NCBI GenBank assembly: GCA_905221605.1
Contig: CAJNDS010001746.1
Location: 240,297 to 270,296, forward strand
DNA length: 30,000 nucleotides
From: Symbiodinium natans
Taxonomy: Eukaryota > Sar > Dinophyceae > Suessiales > Symbiodiniaceae
Direction: 5' to 3'
Position 1 is the stretch's first letter, and each line of letters opens with the position of its first letter. A program made the position numbers and the translations under genes. Shown here piece by piece: positions 1-8,997 of this stretch. The notes under the pieces were generated by a model, which was not told the origin of the DNA, made no database searches, and was given only the letters and a program-made list of their open reading frames with translations.

Positions 1-108
1 AAGTCATTCCCAAGCACTCTCGAGGAACCATTGTTTGAGAGCTCACGAAGCACGCCCTTCAAAAAAAGGGGCGGCTGTGACACCATCATCTCCAGCAGCA
101 TTCTTTGC

Positions 109-507
109 CTGACAGGAGGATGGCAACTTCCATGGGGCCCATGAGTGACGTCCCCAAGTCGAAGAGCTTCTCCGATCTGGACAGTGATGGTACATTACTC
201 GGCGTCGCCTTGGAAGTTCGCAGCAGCTTGTGACTGGGCATGCCGCGCAGCATTGGCACTTCTGGCTGCAGCATGCGATTGTGGAAGGCCCTACGGTGCC
301 AAGTATGTCAACATCGATGAGGGCACCTCACTCGGCTCCGATCCGGCTGGGGCCTGACTTGATCTGCGGCTCGGCATCAGAGAGCCCTGCCAGCTGCAGC
401 GCCTCCTCCGCCAAAATTCTCTGCCTCTCCGGCAGATGACAAAGCTCTGTCGCCACTGCCTTCTGTTCTCGCAAGACGCTGGCCAGGCGAGCTGACAAAC
501 TGGTGGC
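109..507 (-). CDS. two exons of an unrecognised gene
   Basis: No family is recognised. Exon 507-332 begins after TTGGCAG and reads as a strongly helical segment (ATSLSARLASVLREQKAVA, then ELCHLPERQRILAEEALQLA). It ends at a consensus donor GTGAGG, with the codon split after its second base. The next exon that keeps the frame is 176-109: it begins after CTGTCCAG, reads SEKLFDLGTSLMGPMEVAIL and ends at a possible GC donor (TCAG|GCAAAG). The 155-nt intron lacks a shared open frame, which supports splicing. Charged and leucine residues recur as in a coiled coil. The gene probably continues in both directions. The existence of the exons is fairly safe; function is unknown. Confidence 0.5.
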
Positions 508-895
508 CTGCCAAGAGACAGGCGGCGATGAGGCCTCGTCTAGCCTGTAGCAAAGGATGCACGGATGGCCATGTCCACAGCTGCTCCGGAACGCAGCTGC
601 GCCATCGTCTGCGATTGGCCTGGTGGGAGAAGGAAGGCGGAACGAGGCGTTTGAGAAGAAACTTACAGCCACAAGCTTCTACACGATTTTAGTTCGGCTT
701 TGTAGCATAGGGTCGGGGTTCTACGCAAGCTCGGGACCTGGCAGGCTTTACATTTATACAGGCGGCTAGTAATCCTCTCGGCAGGGCTTCTCGAGCAGAC
801 TCTAGCTTTCTAAACCTGCTCCAAGGTTTTGGAGGTCCTTACATGGCGAGCTACAAAGCACTGCGGGCCTGTACGATAGACTGCTGCGCTGTAAT

Positions 896-1298
896 CTATA
901 GTTTCGCGCACAACCCTGACTCCTCTCTTCTGCTCGTGCCAATTTTCAATGACCCATAGGGTAATAGGGTGGGTCTTGGTGAATGCGAAATTTTCAAGAA
1001 CTGGGGGTAAGCCAAAGTGCAAAGGCAAGATGGTGCCAGCCACCAGTCCCTTTCGTGGCATCGCACCCGGAAGGATCCATCCACATCCAAGCCCACGAGC
1101 GTTTGCCCATCGCCGACACTGGCGCTCCTCGTTTAGCATCGCCAACTTCTGCATCTTGTTTAGAAGCGGATCTCCTCTGTCTCGGCCGGCGTGGAGCAGC
1201 ACGAGGAGAAGGTGTCGCGCACGTCCTGGCAAAGCCGGCAACACCAAGCATCTAAGCACATCGCATTCAGAAACGGATCAAAGAAGATCAGAGCTGGC
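896..1298 (-). CDS. Cys-rich exon plus a beta-rich exon, unknown gene
   Basis: The first exon starts at 1298 after CTGCAG and reads PALIFFDPFLNAMCLDAWCC, then RLCQDVRDTFSSCC. Six cysteines in about 20 residues suggest a metal-binding or disulfide-stabilised module. The frame meets TAA at 1162-1160, so a splice just before it is needed; GA or GC donors are available there. A second exon starting near 1118 reads VGDGQTLVGLDVDGSFRVRC and then HERDWWLAPSCLC. Its short strand pattern with a WWLAPS turn weakly recalls SH3-like or mind-bomb-type repeats. The long plus-strand frame across the same bases is read as an antisense shadow. The family assignment is a guess; that this is coding is likelier. 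Confidence 0.45.
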
Positions 1299-1599
1299 CT
1301 GCAGAAACTGCCAAACTTCCTCGTGCTTCGCCACTGCCTGCGGGGCTTTCTTTCTTTGCGGGCTGTCTGGGATTGAGTTGCAAAGCTTCGTGGGGGCGAT
1401 ATTTCCCGCTTTTCGTACTCGTCCTGGTGCGGCGCTGACGTTTACCCGCCCAAGAAACTTCTACACATGCGCGCATCGTCCTCCATTTGCAAGCGGCACG
1501 GTGCACGGAGTCCCTGAAATATTCCAACTTGCTGATAAACACGCACATGTTTCTTCACGCGCGGCGGCTCAGAGTCTCGTTTTTCCTCACGATGTTCTC

Positions 1600-2045
1600 C
1601 CCTTCGACAAGTACTGCCCGTCCTGTTCATTTGAAACCTTTCCTCTCAACACCCAACCTGCCGGAAAGGACTTAGGACACGAGCTCGTAAACAAAGTCAC
1701 TTGTTCCGCTAAACTCTCTCTGTCTCGCTCATTCATGGGAATTTGGGAAGGGGGGGAGGGTTTTGAAAGAAAACCACAACGACAAGAATAGCACGCCTTC
1801 CGGTGCGCCCTCTCGACGGTGTCCAGGATGTGTTCGGCCGAATGGCTTGGGCCTTGATAGCCCTGCGCGGCCAGGTTGTCGAAGATGCCGCCGAGCACCC
1901 ACTCCAAGTACGTGTACTCAATCATCTCGAATTGCGGCACAGTACTCGCTTGAGCAAGAAGCCTGCACAAACGAACAAACAATGCCAAGCATGTCAAGCC
2001 TCTGATTGCTTCAACTTCGAACACTTGTCGGCAGGCCCCGATCAC
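1600..2045 (-). CDS. exon(s) of an unrecognised gene
   Basis: The minus frame is open for about 150 codons. The part from about 1945 to 1795 is very protein-like (FEMIEYTYLEWVLGGIFDNL, then AAQGYQGPSHSAEHILDTV). After the poly-C/CCCTCCC stretch near 1750, itself probably an intron tail, the frame reads CPKSFPAGWVLRGKV and then SNEQDGQYLSKG. Aromatic and hydrophobic spacing suggests a folded domain, but no family is recognised. It lies in line with the neighbouring minus exons and may belong to the same gene. Start and exon ends are not resolved. Confidence 0.45.
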
Positions 2046-2281
2046 ACCAGCTTGCCCGTTTCTCGCAAGCTCTGCAAGATGTGGCGCGAGACGCAGTGAC
2101 GCTGCGCACGGCTGTCAGGCACCCTGCGGTCGAACAAGCTAAAAGTGGGGTTGAGTATCTCTCCCCGCTTTCCATATTGACCACTGCTGCATACAAGCAG
2201 CTCCAACTTTTTTTGCACATGCCCGCACACTTGCGGGCAGTCTCCAAAGCTTGCTGGCATTCCGGCATATCCTAGCAACAA
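2042..2281 (-). CDS. probable exon, unknown gene
   Basis: The minus frame reads ILNPTFSLFDRRVPDSRAQ and then RHCVSRHILQSLRETGKLV before a stop at about 2042. The second half is basic and helical. A competing minus frame over the same bases (ALETARKCAGMCKKSWSCL) is also protein-like at its upstream end, so an intron may switch frames near 2200. There is no recognised family. It sits 100-200 nt from exons on either side in the same direction. Confidence 0.35.
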   Translation of the reverse strand: MLLGYAGMPASFGDCPQVCGHVQKKLELLVCSSGQYGKRGEILNPTFSLFDRRVPDSRAQRHCVSRHILQSLRETGKLV

Positions 2282-2304
2282 GCACTCTTCAGCCTTCTTT
2301 CATG

Positions 2305-2619
2305 TCACACCCTCATGCATTGACCACAAGCACAAGCTTCGGGCTCAATCTGCGTGCGTGCAAAGGCCGCGAATTCACATGTTTGCGCTGCAAACAGATG
2401 TGGCGCATTAGCAAAACTCATATCGACATTTTCTCGTACTTCTGCTTGGGCTCTGAAGGTCAATCTCGTCTTGGAAGAATCCACAGACCTAGCCCAACAT
2501 CCAAATGCGCGCCGCGGGTTCTGCGCCCAGACCGCAACCTCCTGCAGCTTACTCTCCCAGAAAAGATTTTGGTCCCTGGAGTGTGCACACTGTTTGGGAA
2601 AACTGGGTAAACTTTTCAC
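2305..2619 (-). CDS. probable exon, unknown gene
   Basis: An open minus frame of 104 codons reads LFWESKLQEVAVWAQNPRR, FGCWARSVDSSKTRLTFRAQ and AEVRENVDMSFANAPHLF. Composition is mixed and not repeat-driven, with four tryptophan or phenylalanine clusters, which suggests genuine coding sequence. The antisense frames are also fairly open, so this is not certain. No motif or family is recognised, and no signal peptide or membrane segment is visible. Confidence 0.35.
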   Translation of the reverse strand: MKSLPSFPKQCAHSRDQNLFWESKLQEVAVWAQNPRRAFGCWARSVDSSKTRLTFRAQAEVRENVDMSFANAPHLFAAQTCEFAAFARTQIEPEACACGQCMRV

Positions 2620-3018
2620 ATGACATGACCTGGAGGTGAGAACCCTACGCCCATTGACCTGAAATCTGCTGGACTTGCCGGCAATTCAGGCAGCGCCGGC
2701 TCAACCTTCTCTTTCTCGCTTTTCCTCAGCTCGTAGCTCGTGACACAGGATCCGGGCAATTGATAGCAAGCGATCGGATGGTTTAGGGGTCTTATTTTGA
2801 GAGTGCATTTTGAGAGTCTCCAAGAAGTGGGGCCGCCCGCTTACTGGTGGCTGCAAGTCTTCGTTGCTGGGCGTTAACAAGCATGGGTATTTCGCTGGGC
2901 GCTGCAGTTTTGCGGAGCTCTGGATGGTGTAAAGAACTGAAAATGCCTCGCCCCGCCCCCAAACCAAGAACACGACTTGTCCTTGCATTATGGTCCCCCA
3001 TATCCCAGGTCTCCCCAC

Positions 3019-3358
3019 CAGCAGAAGCACCAACGAGTTGGTTCTTGATGCACTTCGGGTCGGGGTTAGGCAGGATGACGGCGTGGTTCTTGGCTCCCAA
3101 GTTGCGCTGGGCATTCTTGCCGTTCTTCCCTGCCCGATCGTCCATATGTGCGCACGCGGCGTTGGCAACAACACACGCAGCTCGTATACGTGCATCATCG
3201 CACTGACAGTTCACTATGTCGCGGCCCCCATGGACCACGCTCAAAGACTGGGCGCAAGTCACAGATGATGAGAGGGGAGCTCTCTCCGTGCAGACACCCA
3301 GCAGCACCCTGTAGGAGTGCAAGTCAACGCTGCTAACGCTGCTGGCCACGTTGGTCTC
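3019..3358 (-). pseudogene. ALDH6A1: methylmalonate-semialdehyde dehydrogenase (ALDH6) exon with internal deletion
   Basis: ALDH6 oxidises malonate and methylmalonate semialdehydes with NAD and CoA in mitochondrial valine and thymine catabolism. The exon starts after TTAG at 3358 (GAG ACC AAC) and ends at GCTG|GTGGGG. It reads VDLHSYRVLLGVC, VVHGGRDIVN, then DRAGKNGKNAQRNLGAKNHA and VILPNPDPKCIKNQLVGASA, which follow ALDH6 closely in the same order. Between LGVC..AP and VVHGG only about 14 residues remain where the family has about 50. That removes the stretch with the KPSE cofactor-binding motif; no intron can hide it because the DNA itself is too short. The usually conserved SFVG segment has become CVVA. 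The catalytic Cys segment (GQRCM) was not found downstream, nor the N-terminal third upstream. A decayed copy or a lone captured exon is most likely. Confidence 0.75.
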
Positions 3359-3368
3359 CTAACCACTA

Positions 3369-3668
3369 CTAGTACATGCACATCTGAGAAAAACATAGAA
3401 AAACAAAACTTGCATCCAAGATACCCAAGCATGACTCTGCAAGCCACTGGATGACCATCAGCGAAGCCCTGCCTTTTTTGGGAATCGCTGCTGCGGCGAC
3501 CACATCAACCGAGCCCACTTTGCCTCTGCACCACCGCACCTCCCCCCCCCTCCCCGTGCCCTGACCGCGCTTGCCTGCAATAATGGTTTTCGCAAGATAC
3601 CCATCAGCATCCACTAGCGTAGCCAACTTGCCCCCCTCAAATTGGCCTTCATAGCCAACCTGCATCAC
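3369..3668 (-). CDS. possible exon, unknown
   Basis: The minus frame reads MQVGYEGQFEGGKLATLVDA and then DGYLAKTIIAGKRG, which looks like a genuine folded segment. It then passes through a poly-C/CCCCTCCCCG stretch (3541-3560) that is probably intronic, and on through SVDVVAAAAIPKKGR. It lies directly upstream of the ALDH6 exon in the same direction, but its sequence does not match the ALDH6 N-terminus as I know it. No family is recognised. Confidence 0.35.
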   Translation of the reverse strand: MMQVGYEGQFEGGKLATLVDADGYLAKTIIAGKRGQGTGRGGEVRWCRGKVGSVDVVAAAAIPKKGRASLMVIQWLAESCLGILDASFVFLCFSQMCMY

Positions 3669-3696
3669 TCTGTTTGGCCTCGGGACCCCAAAACCA

Positions 3697-3984
3697 TCAC
3701 GTCAGCGTAACCATCCTCCACGAAAATGCCTGAATGAAATGCATTGGCGAGAGGCCCGGTTTGACCATCAAAACCCCAGCGCATGGGACGACCCGGCGGG
3801 GCCATAGGGGATCGGCCTCCACATTCTCAAAGGCGGGGGAATCCAGACAGCACAAGGGGGGTAGCTCGACATCACATGGTTGGTGAATCCCGCAAACAGA
3901 AAGCAAAGCACAGCTCAGGCATGGTACTTTCTGCAAATCTGCACCTGTTCTTCTGGATGCACGAAGCTGGTCGAATCTTTGCAA
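3697..3984 (-). CDS. possible exon, unknown
   Basis: The minus frame contains LDSPAFENVEADPLWPRRVV, then PCAGVLMVKPGLSPMHFIQA. The segment CAGVLMVKPG faintly recalls the NAGV(L/M)xxKP strand of GT8 glycosyltransferases. No DxD motif is seen, so this is only a hint. The frame ends at about 3697 near the next exon. Bases 3985-4500 show no convincing coding sequence on either strand. Confidence 0.25.
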   Translation of the reverse strand: MQRFDQLRASRRTGADLQKVPCLSCALLSVCGIHQPCDVELPPLCCLDSPAFENVEADPLWPRRVVPCAGVLMVKPGLSPMHFIQAFSWRMVTLT

Positions 3985-4532
3985 TCAGGAGAGACACGAC
4001 GGGAGATTGTGAACGGAGACTAATGCTCACGTCTTGCTGCTCTGGGCAGACTCATGTGTATTGACAGGATATGGCTAGCTCGTTCTAACCTTTAGAAGGC
4101 AAGGTGCAACGCGGGGTAAAGTTCGCAGGGCCCACCACGGGAGCGAGGCTTTGGACCTGTTTGGCTGCGGGATGGACTGGACAACCTCAGATACCTTATT
4201 TGTGGCCGAGGATTTCTAAGCGCGGTGCTGCAGCACACTCGACCCTGTCACAGCACATGCTGTGACATCCGTCGCGGCGATATATCCACGAAACAATCAG
4301 CGGCTGCAACAAGCGCAAACCAAAGGTGCATGGCTGACGGTAAATGGAGACAGAAAGTTGTGTGACTGTTTCGACGTTGAAACTTTGAGCACTGTCACGC
4401 GGCGGAGAATGCAATGGTGCAGCAGAACCCCTTCCAAGAGACAAACACGCTCGAATCCGTGCTTGCAAGGGCTTGCAGGTGGTGCATGGAACGCATTCGG
4501 CAGGCCTTTTCCGCCTCAGGCACCCAGTCTTA

Positions 4533-5012
4533 ATGGAGGATCACGAAGACACTGAAACAGCGGACTTCGCTTCACTGCGAGCCTTTCGCGAGCTTCCAAT
4601 TCAGGTACTCCATCTTCGTCCATGGCGGAGGGCCCAGTTCCACGTGATTCCATGACACCGAAGTCAGAGGATTCCGAAGTCTGGGCCTCATTCATAAACA
4701 AAGTCCACAACAGGAGAACACCGTGGTGGACAGCGATGCTTCTCCTTCCAGTACCAGCGAAGACAACCCCCTTGTTGTTGCCACCCACCGCAAACCAATC
4801 GGTATGTTCCGCGCTGCGGGGTGGCAATTTTACTCTTGCACGCGTTGGTGGAAGAACGGATGCCCTGGGCAGAGCCGGCGGCGCTCCGGCTTGAGCTGGA
4901 GAAGGATTCCTCAGGGCAACAGCATGTGGCAGGAGATTATGAAGATTCGGACTGCAGCCGCAGCCTGGTCTGCAAACTGGAAATCAAGTGTCATCACTCA
5001 CACAAGAATTAA
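4533..5012 (+). CDS. candidate plus-strand exons, unknown gene
   Basis: This opens a plus-strand block. An ATG at 4533 follows CGCCTCAG and CTTAATGG and reads MEDHEDTETADFASLRAF, then RELPIQ up to a GT donor (TTCAG|GTACTC). A second piece near 4622 reads EGPVPRDSMTPKSEDSEVWA and then SFINKVHN. A third, 4815-5012, reads AILLLHALVEERMPWAEPAA, LRLELEKDSSGQQHVAG and DYEDSDCSRSLVCKLEIKC before TAA. The pieces are acidic and helical. Joints are not proven, and the middle piece may compete with the first. Function is unknown. Confidence 0.35.
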
Positions 5013-5304
5013 GTCGTGGCAAATCGTCGGCCTGCCCAATCCGCCAGGCGCCAATGCTTCCGCAAGATGAGCGCCTGTCGTAAACTACGGACAAGAATGC
5101 ACGTTAAATCCTTGTTGGTTCAAGAGCACGCGTTGGTTGGTTCAATCCCGAGCTAGCAATCGCTTTTCCACGATCTTCAGACAGGCACAAATGCACAATC
5201 AACACAGCACAATGCACAGTCAAAGCTTTGCGCTCGACCAACCCCATAAATTAGACGTGAATTGGGCTGTAAAGTCGAAGGCCCGTTCAAAAAACATGTT
5301 GCAC

Positions 5305-5522
5305 AGGCTCAATGGATGCGCCTGCAACCGTGGCGCCACCCGTTGCATACGGGACAGGTGGTCTGCGACGCTCCTTACACAGGAGAACAGCGGCCATCCC
5401 TGGTAGAGCTCCGCCACTACGCACCTGGCACACACACGCAACCCAAAGGACTTCCGGGTCGAGATTCCATGGACAACTCTTTCGACGACTTAAGAAGACG
5501 CAAGATTGACCCAAGGATCTGA
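5305..5522 (+). CDS. candidate terminal exon, unknown gene
   Basis: After TTGCACAG the plus frame reads QWMRLQPWRHPLHTGQVVCD, APYTGEQRPSLVELRHYAP and SMDNSFDDLRRRKIDPRI before TGA at about 5520. The end is charged and not repetitive. It may be the 3' part of the gene beginning near 4533, about 290 nt upstream. A second plus frame (DAPATVAPPVAYGTG) is also plausible at the start of the piece, so the exon's 5' end is open to doubt. Confidence 0.35.
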
Positions 5523-5529
5523 ACCACTT

Positions 5530-6220
5530 CTGCGCATATCCTCAAGATTTTGTCGTAAACCTTGTAAATTCCATGATGCAAACCTCAGCGGTGCTGCGCA
5601 AGCCATACACGTAGACTGCAAAACCTGAGGTTCCAAAGGAAAAGGTGGTTTGCTGATGAAACTTGCAACACATCTTTGCTATGACTGCGAGCATGCCTTT
5701 CCAAACCATCATGTTCACGCATGCTTCTTGAAACGGCGCCTATAACTACATGTCACACCCGACTGGTGATCCTGATTTTCAACCTGCGCAGGTCCTGTCC
5801 CTGCCAAATACCACAAATCCTACCTTTCCCTGTGTGCGACTACTGCGAATTGCATACTAATTATCCATCCATGGCTGTCTATTCTGCCAAATATCCGCAT
5901 GTTCCATTCTTTTGTAAAAAGTCACATGCTGTGCGCATGTCAACCTCGGTGCGTTCGCCAGGAGTGGTGCACGCATGTCTGTCGCACGCATGCAAACTTG
6001 CCAAATATCCGCGCATCTTGTGGAAAGTATCGGATGAAAACTGCGAGGTTTTTGCCTACGGTTGCATACCACTCTTGTGCACACCGGTATGCTTTGGCAT
6101 CCCATCTGTGATGGTGCGCTCGCTTTGAACGACAACACAACAACCGCCAACGTTTGCTGCTTGTACGCAATTGCCGCGAGTTTCTGCGCTGGTGTGCACG
6201 TGCACAAAAGCGACTCAAAG
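5530..6220. other. stretch without a secure gene
   Basis: A 135-codon plus frame (5721-6128) and a 116-codon minus frame (6207-5857) overlap here. Neither shows a motif, helix periodicity or clear splice sites. The plus frame contains two similar stretches built on GCCAAATATCCGC (near 5886 and 5999), suggesting old local duplication. I see no supportable gene. Confidence 0.3.
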
Positions 6221-6224
6221 GTGA

Positions 6225-7649
6225 CTACAAATCACATGCGCGGCTACTGATTCCGTTAAGATCCTCTTCCTGTGTGCAAGGGCTGCAAACACTAAGGGCA
6301 ATCACACGTGTCCAACCCAGCTTGCTCAGGGTGGAAAGGTCGCGCAGCAACGACCCCAACACATGCCAGGTGGACCCCAACGCCCAGTAATCCGTTTCGT
6401 GCCGTGCCCACAGCCCGTCGACATAGTCCTGGAAGCGCGGACTCGACAACATACAAACCATGAACACAAGCACAATACAAAAGCTCCATGCTCGCGGCGC
6501 CCCACCATGGTTGGGATTTCTTGCGCTTCTTCTTTTTACTTTCGAAAGCATGCTACCAGACGCCGGCAGCTTGGCCCGAAACTGTTGTGGAGTTGGCCGC
6601 AGGAACCCAGTGTCGAATCAGAACACAGTCAGTCCTCGGGGGATCTGTAGGGAAGAGTCCCATTCAAATGTCGACCAGGTCCAGCCTTCCTTCGCGGTTG
6701 ACACTGCTACACTGCTTGCTGCACGAAGCGCTTCTCTGAGAGGGCTGCTTGGCGTTTCCGAAATCGGCGATCTTGATGTTGACCGAGACCGGGCGCATGT
6801 AGTGCCTGGCGTCATGTGTAAGTCTTTTAAGCAGATCCACGGAGAGAAAAAAACAACATGATGTAAGCGGCGGACTGGCATTGCTCTTGGCGTCGGGAAC
6901 GTGCTGGAGGAAGACCTTGCTTGAGCAGGACCCACCGTTCGCATGGAAAACGTGGGGCTGCGTATCCAGCTCACGCTTGAAGGCCTTCAAACGGCCTCCT
7001 ACAATATCTTGCCTGTCAGCTAAGAGCACTCGCTTCCAAGCTTTCCAATATCTAACCTAGGACAGTGTCGTGGCTCGGACGGCCCACCCGTCCCTTTTCA
7101 CCACTCACATCCATAAGTATGCATGTAGATCCCCCACGTCCCGGCGTCCAGCGACTGACAAGATTGAATCTTCGTCATTCGATAACTGTGCTGGGTGCTT
7201 GACTGGGCTGCAGTGAGCCGTTGAGCAAGATGTTGCCCGGCTTAAGGTCGCCGTGCACCACCTGCCATATGCAAGCATCATCCAGAAGAGTACAACACTT
7301 GAGAATCCAGCCTTGGCACGCTGCAAGGTCGTCAAGCCGGCTACGAGCTGACGAGCAGCCTTTTGCACGTCCGCCACATACATCGGCCCGCTCCTTTGCT
7401 CAAAACACTGGATGAGCTGATGGTGTAAGCGATTTGCTTTGTGTTGATTGACCCAATGTTCGGCAAGTGGCTGCTGCAGGAGGTTCGCTAGGCTCGGGCC
7501 GAGCAGTGGCAGCACCAAGCAAAGCCCCCTCGACCTGAGTGCTCGAGACTGTTGCTCTCGGCACTGCCTACGGACTGAAGCTTGGGGCTGCGCGCAACAA
7601 AGGCGTCCAGTAGCGATATCAAGTGTGCGGAAGCACAGTGACGCAGCTC
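6225..7649 (-). CDS. protein kinase, SRPK/CMGC-like, end of N-lobe to C-lobe in at least five exons
   Basis: It transfers phosphate from ATP to Ser/Thr. Exon 7649-7576 (LRHCASAHLISLLDAFVA) gives the end of helix C and strands 4-5. A 41-nt GT-AG intron leads to exon 7534-7312 (GLCLVLPLLGPSLANLLQ, the hinge, then AARQLVAGLTTLQRAK, helix E). A 50-nt GC-AG intron (AAG|GCTGGA...GGCAG) leads to exon 7261-7209 (VVHGDLKPGNILLNGSLQ, the catalytic loop, with HGD in place of HRD). A longer intron, probably with a GC donor at 7208, leads to 6805 onward (VSVNIKIADFGNAKQ, the DFG motif). Then come NGTLPYRSPE near 6650-6625 (activation segment, SPE for APE) and RHETDYWALGSTWHVLG near 6385 (DxWxxG). Each motif falls in the expected order. 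The Gly loop and VAIK lysine are absent here and may lie at 11.7-12.0 kb. The C-terminal end and the last joints are unresolved. Confidence 0.85.
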
Positions 7650-7740
7650 CTACAAGTGTTGATGGCCCAAGCTGCTGGACAAGATGCTGCTAATGACTGC
7701 CAAAACAGCAGCACGTGAAATCTGAACGCTCGCGTTCAAG

Positions 7741-7746
7741 TTTCGT

Positions 7747-7778
<32 letters not shown>

Positions 7779-7893
7779 TTGTTGCTGTTGTTGCTGTTGT
7801 TGCTGTTGTTGCTGTTGTTGCTGTTGCTGTTGCTGTTGTTGTTGTTGTTGTTGTTGCTGTTGCTGCTGGTGTTGTTGTTGTTGTTGTTGAAGC
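7741..7893 (-). repeat. CAG/CAA tract (polyglutamine on minus)
   Basis: About 150 bp of CAG and CAA codons as read on minus, interrupted by single CAC/CAG variants. The minus frame around it is open from about 7980 to 7650. It begins just after TTAG with GAPKLVEDMKLGALAGS, passes through the glutamines, then reads LNASVQISRAAVLAVIS and stops at the TAG that is also the acceptor of the kinase exon at 7649. It may therefore be a translated polyQ insert of the kinase or merely intron. Confidence 0.85.
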
Positions 7894-8003
7894 ACTACCA
7901 GCTCAAGCCGCCCGCGCACGGTAGCTGTCGAACCGGCCAAGGCCCCGAGCTTCATGTCTTCTACCAGCTTCGGGGCCCCCTAACATCTCAAGGCTTTTAG
8001 CTC

Positions 8004-8937
8004 TTGCCAGCTGATGGTCGTTTGAGGCTTTGGCCTCGTGCAATTGAGTTTTCAGTCGCAGACAGCATATCCAGGAGCTGGCCCGGTCCCAATTCCGGGG
8101 GGAGACATCAAGATGGTCTAAAACTTCATCTTTCACTCCCAAGTGTGAGGGTTCTCGTCTTACCGCGCGACGAGAGGAGTCTGTCAGGTATCTTTCGGTG
8201 CCTCATAGGCGAAACAAGCGGATGGCAGAGGGGAATGATTATTGAGCCTTTTACAGAGGATGACGGGTTTTTCTATGCGCTTGTTCACAAAGCAGAGCAT
8301 ATGGTATTCCTTGTTTCATGCAGGTATTGCTGCAGCTTGACAACAATCCATCGTATTTTCTTTTCAGTGGCATGTCTACAGATGCTGTCCGACGAAGCGG
8401 TCCTACTAACGGGAGCCTCGAGCTGGGGACGGAGACAAGCCTGAGTCCCTGCTGCACTAGCGGCAGATCTCTATCCGGCCCTTCATCATTGCCTCTGGTA
8501 CTCGGAAGCTGAAGTCGGACGGCGCTGGCCAACGCGTATTTTGCAAATCTGGTACTGTTCACGGCTCAGATGGGAAGGTCTTCTGCTATTTCACCACCAG
8601 CTTTGAGGAGGTCGCGCAGCAGATTACAGTTCGAGGAGAAGCAACCTTCCCCAACGTTTCTCAATGTTTCCTACTTCAAGCCTTCAGTACTGAGCTACGC
8701 GGGCTGGCGCGGCCAGCGCTTCGCGCGGCCGCAGACCTAGAGGAGGAGGTCGCGACGGCCCGCTTGCTCCAGGAAAAGCTCTTGAGTGTGGTTACGCAGT
8801 CAAAAAGTACTCCGCTGGGACAATTAGTGCAAGGGTATCAGCCCCAAAAGCTATGCTCGCACGCTTTTACGCAACGCTCTCCTCGGCTTGTTGTTCGCGG
8901 ACATATGTGCTCTCAACGTCACTCCAATCCACCTTGA
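8004..8937 (+). CDS. unknown plus-strand gene, secure last exon 8467-8937
   Basis: The last exon (8467-8937) has 156 codons without a stop, starting after CACTAGCGGCAG and ending TGA. It lacks an early ATG, as an internal exon would. It reads SIRPFIIASGTRKLKSDG, RVFCKSGTVHGSDGKVFCYF, FEEVAQQITVRGEATFPNV and then an amphipathic helix (LRAAADLEEEVATARLLQEK). An upstream piece (about 8130-8320) reads SLSGIFRCLIGETSGWQRG and FTEDDGFFYALVHKAEHMVF, then TGCAG|GTATTG; a 44-nt segment ending TTTTCTTTTCAG is a likely intron. The joint near 8390-8466 is unsolved. No family is recognised. The gene runs against the kinase and lies inside the gap between the two kinase parts. Confidence 0.6.
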
Positions 8938-8997
8938 AACCAACACCCTACACTTGCACATCTTCAAATCAATGCTGGTGAGATGGCCAACATTTCA

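Noticed and set aside
949-1791. 280-codon plus-strand frame
   Set aside because: It lies antisense to minus-strand pieces with clear protein character (Cys-rich and WWLAPS exons, CPKSFPAGW). Its own product is Ser/Arg/Pro-rich without any motif.
3697-3984. GT8 glycosyltransferase suggested by CAGVLMVKPG
   Set aside because: No DxD motif and no other conserved segment nearby; kept only as a hint in the feature note.
5139-5149. Pol III B-box-like GGTTCAATCCC, possible tRNA
   Set aside because: The flanking bases cannot form the T-stem or an acceptor stem, and no A box is present at the right distance.
7715-8000. Poly-Leu and poly-Val/Ala plus-strand frames
   Set aside because: They are the antisense readings of the CAG/CAA tract.
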